From: Saprospiraceae bacterium | GTDB lineage: Bacteria > Bacteroidota > Bacteroidia > Chitinophagales > Saprospiraceae | Assembly (NCBI GenBank): GCA_014379065.1 | Contig: JACMMM010000413.1 | Span: 1 to 9,824 of the forward strand | Reading direction: 5' to 3' | DNA length: 9,824 bases | Shown: piece after piece, positions 1-6,200 of the stretch | How the letters are laid out: each line of letters opens with the position of its first letter | How positions within the stretch are numbered: the stretch's first letter is position 1 | Program-made: the position numbers and the translations under genes | Notes under the pieces: generated by a model | Told to the model about the DNA's origin: nothing | What the model saw: only the letters and a program-made list of their open reading frames with translations | The model's database searches: none

Positions 1-16
1 AATTGGACATTCCTTG

Positions 17-32
17 TTGGATATTGGATATT
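17..32. repeat. Short tandem heptamer repeat at left edge
   Basis: Two adjacent copies of TTGGATA (17-23 and 24-30) are followed by a partial third (TT). A related TTGGACA lies at 3-9. They sit in the AT-rich leader of the topoisomerase gene. The window edge cuts off what lies upstream, so a longer array cannot be excluded. No function is evident. Confidence 0.4.
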
Positions 33-85
33 CATTATAGTCTGGCACAAAATTTTTAGAAGAAGCACACAACAACATACCAACC

Positions 86-1162
86 ATGCCCGCCATACTT
101 CAAAAGAAACTCTCCAGAATTCAGCGAAACCCCTTGCTAACTGCCAAAGCCGCAGGCTTGCGTTACGTTCTGGATACTGCGCTCGGCTTTTCCCGCCGAA
201 AGCAGGGTGAGAAATTCCATTATTTTGATGCTGATGGCAAACGCTGCACCGATAAAGAAACCCTGCAACGCATCCAGCAGCTTGTGTTGCCGCCTGCCTG
301 GGAAAAGGTCTGGATCTGCGCCGAACCCAACGGACACCTTCAGGCCACCGGAATAGACGCAAAAGGCCGCAAGCAGTACCGGTATCATGCCGACTGGAAC
401 AATATCCGCAACCAGACGAAGTATTACCGGCTTACTCAATTTGCGGAAGCCTTGCCCCTGATCCGGCAACGCCTGGAAAAAGACCTGAAGCTGGAGGGAT
501 TTACCTATTATAAGGTCTTGGCCTTGGCAGTGCGAATTCTGGAGCAGACCAATATCCGGGTCGGCAATGAAGTATATAAAAATCTGTACGGCTCTTTCGG
601 CCTCACTACGCTCCAAAACAAGCATGTAAAGGTGAACGGTACGAAGGTGAAGTTCCAGTTCAAAGGGAAAAAAGGGGTAGCACAAGCGCTTCAATTGAAC
701 AGCAGGCAGCTGGCAAGGCTTATTCAGCAATGCCGCGAGATTCCCGGCAAGGAACTTTTTCAATATTTTGACAGCGAAGGAGCCCGGCATTCCATTGGTT
801 CAGGTGATGTGAACCAATATTTAAAAGAAATAACAGACTCAGATTTTACGGCCAAGGACTTTCGCACCTGGGCAGGCAGTCTGACAGCCTTTCGTGTTTT
901 TCGCGAACTTGGGCCTGTAGAATCCGAATCCGAAGCGAAGAAAAACATCCTACAGGCCATTGACACCGTGGCCTCCAACCTCGGCAATACCCGTGCGGTG
1001 TGCCGAAAATATTACATCCACCCGGCTGTGTTGTCGGCTTATGAGCATGGGGCGCTTTTTGAATTCCTGAAAGAAAAATTGGAAAGCACAGAGGAAAAAG
1101 CATGGATCAGTGCGGAGGAGAAGATGTTGAAGGAATTGTTGGAGGAATATGTTTGGGAATAA
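86..1162 (+). CDS. DNA topoisomerase IB (poxvirus/bacterial type)
   Basis: This 358-aa protein is a complete bacterial type IB topoisomerase. The family relaxes positive and negative supercoils by nicking one strand through a 3'-phosphotyrosine intermediate, without ATP. The N-terminal domain (about 15-105) has the usual G-L-x-Y-V start, the P-P-A-W segment at 69-72 and the G-R-K-Q-Y-R-Y-H block at 94-101. In the catalytic domain I can place the active-site set: Arg158 (N-I-R-V-G-N-E), Lys195 (K-G-K-K-G), Arg260 (K-D-F-R-T-W), Asn301 (L-G-N-T) where vaccinia virus has His, and the nucleophile Tyr310 (K-Y-Y-I-H-P). Asn at that place is, as I recall, also found in the Deinococcus enzyme, so activity is expected. 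Length is normal. ATG 86 is the start because the family's N-terminal block follows closely; no Shine-Dalgarno is visible, as is common in Bacteroidota. No promoter could be fixed upstream. The gene converges with the propeller gene at 1348-2853. The assignment is firm; the cellular role in this host is not shown. Confidence 0.96.
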   Translation: MPAILQKKLSRIQRNPLLTAKAAGLRYVLDTALGFSRRKQGEKFHYFDADGKRCTDKETLQRIQQLVLPPAWEKVWICAEPNGHLQATGIDAKGRKQYRYHADWNNIRNQTKYYRLTQFAEALPLIRQRLEKDLKLEGFTYYKVLALAVRILEQTNIRVGNEVYKNLYGSFGLTTLQNKHVKVNGTKVKFQFKGKKGVAQALQLNSRQLARLIQQCREIPGKELFQYFDSEGARHSIGSGDVNQYLKEITDSDFTAKDFRTWAGSLTAFRVFRELGPVESESEAKKNILQAIDTVASNLGNTRAVCRKYYIHPAVLSAYEHGALFEFLKEKLESTEEKAWISAEEKMLKELLEEYVWE

Positions 1163-1312
1163 ATAATATACGACAATCCGGTTCATGCGCAACTGCCTGA
1201 TGCGCTTACCAGTGAAAAAGCGCGGGCAGCCGAAGTCTTCAGAAAGTATTGGTTTCGCGCAAAAAGCCACCTGGACTATTTAGCTTTAAAGATAAAATTC
1301 TTGGAGCAGTAA
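1163..1312 (+). pseudogene. Coding-like 49-codon remnant, in frame after the topoisomerase stop
   Basis: Directly after the topoisomerase stop (TAA 1160-1162) the same frame stays open for 49 codons to TAA 1310-1312. The translation has a natural, mixed charged/hydrophobic composition (I-I-Y-D-N-P-V-H-A-Q-L, later A-A-E-V-F-R-K-Y-W-F-R-A and L-A-L-K-I-K-F-L-E-Q-stop) and looks like the C-terminal end of a small helical protein. I see no ATG, GTG or TTG early in the frame that would start it, so it is more likely the decayed 3' end of a lost gene, or a stop-codon readthrough extension of the topoisomerase, than an independent gene. The topoisomerase is already full length without it. I do not recognise the family. 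Chance openness over 49 codons at this GC content is possible, hence the low confidence. Confidence 0.35.
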
Positions 1313-1347
1313 TGCCAGATTCCAGCGATAGTTGCCGGAAGATTGCA

Positions 1348-2853
1348 CTAATGAACCAAAACGAATTTCTTCGCTATCAGCCCCCCTTTGCTTGGCCGAA
1401 TGCTCAACAAGTAAGTCCCCGGAGGCCATTTGGAAACCTCCACTTCAAGTTGCGACGCATTGATATTGAGTTTTTGAACCACCCTGCCATACAAGTCGCT
1501 GATTTGGCAAGTGCCTTCCACAACATTTGTTTCAATGTGCAGCAGCTTGCTGGCAGGATTGGGCCACACCTTCAGCCCAGCCTCCAGCATCACGGGCTGC
1601 TTTACCTCCGACACCTGGCCGCAGAGGCTGTCGGGCAGTGCCCCCAAGCGGAAGTTGGGGAAGTGCGGAAGACCGCCAGTGATCGCCCACTGCAATAGGT
1701 ATTTGTGCTGAATAACATGACATGCGATTCCTGTAGAGTCAGGATGCTCAATGACATGAAATGTCCGCTTCCCTCCTGGACAACTGACGTAGATACGCCC
1801 ATCAGGGGCCAACTCGCACTGGTAGAAACCTGTCGGAAGCCCATTGACCAAAAAACTGTCCATGACCGCCACCGTGGTCTTGCTGGCAGCCAAATCAGAA
1901 GCCCAGGTGTCAAACTGGTAAATGTAACTGCTGGAAGCTGCATACAGATACCGCCCACTGGGAGAAAAGGCCGCCCCTGCCGCCCAGACAGTGTCAGCTG
2001 CGTCCACGATGGGCACATGAACGGGGTGGCTGAAATGCCCTGTGCAGCGGTCAAAATCAAAAACCTGAAGGTCCGAGAATATAGTGTAGCGAGCATACCT
2101 GCTCCCGTCAGGCGAAAAAACAGATTCTCCAGAGCCATCTTCATCATAGATGGTAGGTATCCCAATCGTGTCTCGGTGAACCTGAGCACTGTCTCCGCCT
2201 ATTTTTACAATGTGGTAGATGTTGCTGTTGTGCCCCGAGGCGACTACCCACCAGTCACGTCCATTAGCGTGACGACAGGCTGCCAAGCCGCTTGTAAAAA
2301 GCAGCGTATCAATCAATGTGCTGTCAATTTGTGTCGCGGACAAAGCCCCATCATCTACCTCAACAATTTTGCTCCAGAGCAACCTGTTCGTTGCAATTAG
2401 AAACTCAGGATGACTTGACGGCAGGGTATGGATCAGATTGTATTTTTTGCCTTGCCAGTCTGGCAAAACCAGAAGCGAATTGGCATACCCCCCACCGTCT
2501 AATTGATCACAAAAGTAGTCTTGCAACGGTCCGTGGTTGATGCGCTCTGCCCCCGGCACGTACTCAAAACTGCTGTCCATCACCCCGCAGCCGTTGGAAA
2601 AGAACAACAAATTGCCCGCTGTGTCGCAGATGCTGGCGTTGGTGTAGTACATAAACAGACTGCTGGGTTCTATTTGGGAATAAAGTCGTAAGGTATCTGC
2701 ATGAAAATCAAAGATAGTATGATAGATAGTGGGGTTTCCTGGGTCTCCGTAACCCAAAATCCAATTATAGTTCCTCAAAGAATCGTCGGGTACTTGAGCA
2801 TTTGAAAAATAATACAAGAATACAATTCCTATAAATGGATATACCCGTTTCAT
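1348..2853 (-). CDS. Exported beta-propeller protein with T9SS type A sorting tail
   Basis: This is a 501-aa secreted protein. The N-terminus is a signal peptide (K2-R3, hydrophobic 5-17, probable cut S-N-A|Q at 19/20). A conserved mature start follows (D-S-L-R at 24-27, W-I-L-G-Y at 31-35, I-F-D-F at 47-50). Residues about 65-410 read as a WD40/YncE-like propeller, with T-N-A-S-I-C-D at 71-77, N-G-R-D-W-W at 197-202, F-S-P-D-G at 246-250, F-D-R-C-T-G at 267-272, F-S-P-S-G-R-Y-L-Y at 296-304 and A-P-D-G-R-I-Y at 349-355. Residues 427-501 are a T9SS type A tail (L-K-V-W-P-N-P-A-S ... K-K-F-V-L-V-H), which directs outer-membrane translocation and surface attachment. I recall this propeller type as a large paralogous family in Saprospiraceae; its ligand is unknown to me. 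The gene is third in the leftward cluster; its ATG lies 13 nt behind a terminator-like hairpin. The start is fixed by the signal peptide. It stops at TAG 1348-1350; I see no good terminator beyond it. Confidence 0.9.
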   Translation of the reverse strand: MKRVYPFIGIVFLYYFSNAQVPDDSLRNYNWILGYGDPGNPTIYHTIFDFHADTLRLYSQIEPSSLFMYYTNASICDTAGNLLFFSNGCGVMDSSFEYVPGAERINHGPLQDYFCDQLDGGGYANSLLVLPDWQGKKYNLIHTLPSSHPEFLIATNRLLWSKIVEVDDGALSATQIDSTLIDTLLFTSGLAACRHANGRDWWVVASGHNSNIYHIVKIGGDSAQVHRDTIGIPTIYDEDGSGESVFSPDGSRYARYTIFSDLQVFDFDRCTGHFSHPVHVPIVDAADTVWAAGAAFSPSGRYLYAASSSYIYQFDTWASDLAASKTTVAVMDSFLVNGLPTGFYQCELAPDGRIYVSCPGGKRTFHVIEHPDSTGIACHVIQHKYLLQWAITGGLPHFPNFRLGALPDSLCGQVSEVKQPVMLEAGLKVWPNPASKLLHIETNVVEGTCQISDLYGRVVQKLNINASQLEVEVSKWPPGTYLLSIRPSKGGLIAKKFVLVH

Positions 2854-2856
2854 TTT

Positions 2857-2892
2857 AAAAAAGTTAGGGCGGCGGTATTTTGACCGCCGCCC
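2857..2892 (-). terminator. GC-rich hairpin with U-tract, after the mini-gene
   Basis: A perfect 10-bp stem (arms 2867-2876 and 2883-2892, loop 2877-2882) starts 11 nt after the mini-gene stop on the minus strand. It is followed by six T residues in that strand's direction (2862-2857). This is a classical intrinsic terminator shape. Its T-tract runs almost into the ATG of the propeller gene (2853), so it also occupies that gene's leader. Confidence 0.8.
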
Positions 2893-2903
2893 GAATTAAA
2901 ATT

Positions 2904-3233
2904 TTAGTGAGACAACACAAATTTCTTAACCATTGGAAGACCATTGTCTTGTCGCACAACCAATAAGAAGACACCCGCTGGAAGGCCAGAAACGTCAAAC
3001 TCCTGAATTGTGTTTGTGATAGGCCGCTCCTGCAGCACCCTACCGGGTACTAAATGGTATGAAATATTAAGGCTGTCGTGTCGAAAATCGAAAATTACAT
3101 GATTGATAGAACCGGGCGTATCATACCGATAACCTGAAATCCATGTAAGGCTTCGAAGAGAATCTATGGGGATTTGACAGACTGCCATTGGTATGGAGTA
3201 GAAAAAACAAAAGGCGAGGACAAGATTTTTCAT
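2904..3233 (-). CDS. 109-aa mini-paralog of the propeller protein, propeller deleted
   Basis: The 109-aa protein has a signal peptide (K2, hydrophobic 4-18, probable cut before Q20). Residues 20-63 align without gaps to residues 20-63 of the neighbouring 501-aa protein (19 of 44 identical by my count; D-S-L-R, W-I-x-G-Y and I-F-D-F at the same positions). Residues 64-109 align without gaps to 456-501 of that protein (20 of 46 identical; G-R-V-x-Q ... K-K-F-V-L). The whole propeller and the first half of the sorting tail, including the P-N-P motif, are thus missing: a clean 392-codon in-frame deletion with the junction at 3044/3045. I chose the start at 3233 and not an upstream ATG at 3281, because the 16 extra codons would lie in the terminator hairpin and would precede the signal peptide. 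No function can be assigned. It may be a decaying remnant or a small exported peptide; whether the shortened tail still works in T9SS is unclear. Confidence 0.6.
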   Translation of the reverse strand: MKNLVLAFCFFYSIPMAVCQIPIDSLRSLTWISGYRYDTPGSINHVIFDFRHDSLNISYHLVPGRVLQERPITNTIQEFDVSGLPAGVFLLVVRQDNGLPMVKKFVLSH

Positions 3234-3234
3234 A

Positions 3235-3276
3235 GGGAAAAGGAAAGACGGGAGGCGCAAAGGTTTGCGCCTCCCG
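3235..3276 (-). terminator. Strong hairpin with pyrimidine tract, after the giant gene
   Basis: A perfect 13-bp inverted repeat (arms 3249-3261 and 3264-3276, only GG between them, so the outer 12 bp probably pair) begins 12 nt after the stop of the 1775-aa gene on the minus strand. It is followed in that direction by a pyrimidine-rich stretch with two short T-runs (3248-3235). It is probably a terminator, though the T-tract is interrupted by C. The ATG of the mini-gene (3233) follows 15 nt after the stem. Confidence 0.75.
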
Positions 3277-3288
3277 CACATAAAACAC

Positions 3289-6200
3289 TCAGCGAAGTAG
3301 TACGAATTTGACAGATTGGGGCAGCCCCAGTATTGGCTTTAAAGTAAGGACATACACGCCTGGCGGAAGCAACGACACATCCAAGTGGGTCAGACCGGTC
3401 TCTGCACGACCTGTTTGTTGTACCTTTCCGTAAAGGTCAAGCACTTCAAATACTCCCCCTAAAACATTGGTCTCGACATATAACTCAGTACTGGCAGGAT
3501 TTGGATATACCTTCAAAAATGATTCCTGCGTCTCTGGATTGGACGATCTTTCTTCACCTCGCTGACCTTGGGCAGCACTTTGGTTACAGTAGTCCCAAAT
3601 CGCTTTGGATTGTCCTTTGGCCATCAGGTACATGGCCCTTGCTTTGAATACGCCCGGCCCATCCATTTGCGGGCAGAGGTCGGCGATCTGTTCGATTCTG
3701 CTCAAGTGGGTATTTAGGGGCGTTTCCTGCCCTGCAAAGTCTGTCAGCCAGAGGCTGTTGGCCTCTTTGTCCAATGCCTCGTAGGCTTGCGCGGTGCTGT
3801 ACCCTTGGTTGACCGATGCCGCTACGGCAATATCCGTCAGCATCTGTTGATCCAGCACGTTGCGGAGGCTGTCGCGCTCGCGCTCCTGGGCAGCGCTTAG
3901 CACAAAGCCAGTGCTTTGCCAAGCCAGATAGCCTAGACTGTCCAACTGACGAAGGCGGTTGCTGCCCAAGGAGTTGTTGCGACCAATCAAAGCGATGCTT
4001 TTGTCCACTTCCCAACTTTTTTGCACTGTGGTGTTGAGTTGGGCATTGTAAAAGGCAGCGTATTCCGAAGCAACCGGCCCCGTGCCATATTTGTCGCGCA
4101 GGTCGCTGAAAATCGAGCGGCGCAGCATCCAGCCGTATGCCGGCGAATAGCCATTGGTGCTTGCGGTGCCCTTGGCGATGTTCTGGTACAGACCCTCGCC
4201 GCGCATCCGGTGATCGAGCCGATTGTCCATGCACTGGCCAGATGTTACGCCGCAGGTTAGGTTGAGATTTTGCAATTGTGGATCAAAAAACCAACCCGCA
4301 GTAAAACTTGGCGGTTTTACCGTCATTTCATACAATACGCCATTGTCGGGATCGGTATAATTGCTGATATCAGGGTCTTTAATAGTGAAGCGTTCGATTG
4401 GGAGGATTAGGACATTCCCTTGATACTCCGCTCCTATCTCATACTTGCTCGCATTATTGATCCATCGGTTGCCCCGATAGTTTTGCATTCCAAGTATGGT
4501 TGGTACGGGCAGGTTTTGAGGGTTCTCGGCTGCAATGATGCCCTTGTCGGTGTTGAGCAGGATGTTCCCCTGTATGCCATCGGGGGTGTTGCAGTTCATG
4601 TGGAACTCGATGCCATGGCGAATGGAGTCTAGCACGTTGCAGGTCACCGCATTGCTGGGGGAGTTGATCAGGAAGATGCCACGCCCATAACTTTTGGTAA
4701 ATGGCGGGCTAAATGCGGCCCAACTCGCGATGTTGTTGCTACAAATGGTGTTGTCTGGGCTGTTATTGACATTGATGCCATAGATAATTGGGCTTTCGTT
4801 GTTGCCTGTGCCAGCCAAGTCGTAGTTGTGTACTTTGATGGTGTTGCCCTCGATATTGGCGTTGCGGGCATTAGTGAGGTAGATACCCGCACCTATGGCC
4901 ACTGGGTTCTGGGCACTGGAGCGCACCTGGATAAAATTATCCCGAATATCATACGCCTGGCCGTCGAAGCTATTGGTCGCTACTCCCGAGGCCACCATCC
5001 CGTATGAAACGACGTTGCCTAGGCTGATCAGAGAGTTATTGGTGATGATGACCGGTCGCCGACCCGTAGCACTATTAATCCCACCTTTATGGTACTGAAA
5101 AGTATTGTTGTGGATGTAGTTCCCCAGAGTCAAGAGGTTTATTGCGCTGATGCCATAGTCCACATCAAAGGCGTTGTTATCTGTTATGGAAACAGAGGCG
5201 ATGTTGAGTTTGAATGCGGTGCTCACTTTGTCGAAAGACAAAGCGCCGTATTTGCCAAAGCCGCTTTGGAATAGGGTGCTCTTGAGTGCATAAATGCCTA
5301 TCCCTCCGACTGCGGCCCCATTCTGCTGTCGTTCTGTAATCTTTTTGAAAAGGGTATTGGACACACCCAGGCTGGAGCCATGGAGTAATATCCCGTTGTC
5401 CATACGGGTAAAAATAGAGGGCTCTGTGGGTGTCCCCGTCACGTTGAAGCCATTAGCGGACGACATCCAAGCGCCGTATTTGGCGTAAGGGCTCCAGTCT
5501 GTTTGTCCAGGAAAGGCCGGCTTCAGGTCAACATCCAAACCATCAAAGATGGAGCTATGGATTGCCGAGCCTATGAAAGTGCTGTTGAAGAGGTTGATTT
5601 GTTCGATATAAACGCCATTGAGATTGGAAAACAACCGAGCCTGATTCAGATTGAAAATCGTGTTGGGCGGGTTGGAGGTCGTCGGCCTGAGCATCCTGAT
5701 GGCTTTTTGCGCATCGCGGATGGAGCTTTTTGCCACCAAATCAATTCGCCCGCCTGGCATTATCTCAATACCACGCCACAGCGTTTCACAGCCGTTCACC
5801 AGGGTTTTGTCGGTGAGGGTCAATGTCCTGCCTGCGTTGACAACTATCTTGGAGGCGGGCATCATAATAACGTGGGGCGATTGGCCGCCCACCAGATCAA
5901 GTGTCAGGTCGGCGTCAATGGTCAGTGTACCATTTACCACGATTTCTGCCGCGTTGGCCAAGCCCGGCAATTGACTGGCGGATTGGTTGTTGACCACCAG
6001 CGCATTGGAGGACCCACAGCAGGAAGATTCTAACTCGCCAGAGGCCGGCTCTCCAACAAAGACTATCCTACGGATGCGCGATTTGGCGAAGGTGGATGCA
6101 TCGAGGATAAACTTGACACGTTTTACAGATCCTTGACAGAGTGGGAATACGAGGGTTCTCCAAGTGTCATAAAGTACTGTATTGAGCGTCAATGGGGTAT

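Noticed and set aside
14..45. TTG ... TAGTCTGG as promoter for the topoisomerase
   Set aside because: Spacing fits (21 nt), but the -7 element has two mismatches, so it is not convincing.
137..790. Long minus-strand open frame opposite the topoisomerase gene
   Set aside because: It is the antisense shadow of a firmly assigned gene; the translation shows no family features and no start context.
1202..1223. 6-bp inverted repeat GCGCTT/AAGCGC as terminator between the convergent genes
   Set aside because: The stem is short, the loop is 10 nt and there is no T-run on either side; it also lies within the coding-like stretch.
1705..2400. Plus-strand open frame of 231 codons opposite the propeller gene
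   Set aside because: The opposite strand encodes a recognisable signal peptide, propeller motifs and T9SS tail; this frame gives a translation without recognisable features.
5503..6033. Plus-strand open frame of 176 codons opposite the beta-helix start
   Set aside because: Antisense shadow; the beta-helix reading on the other strand is clear.
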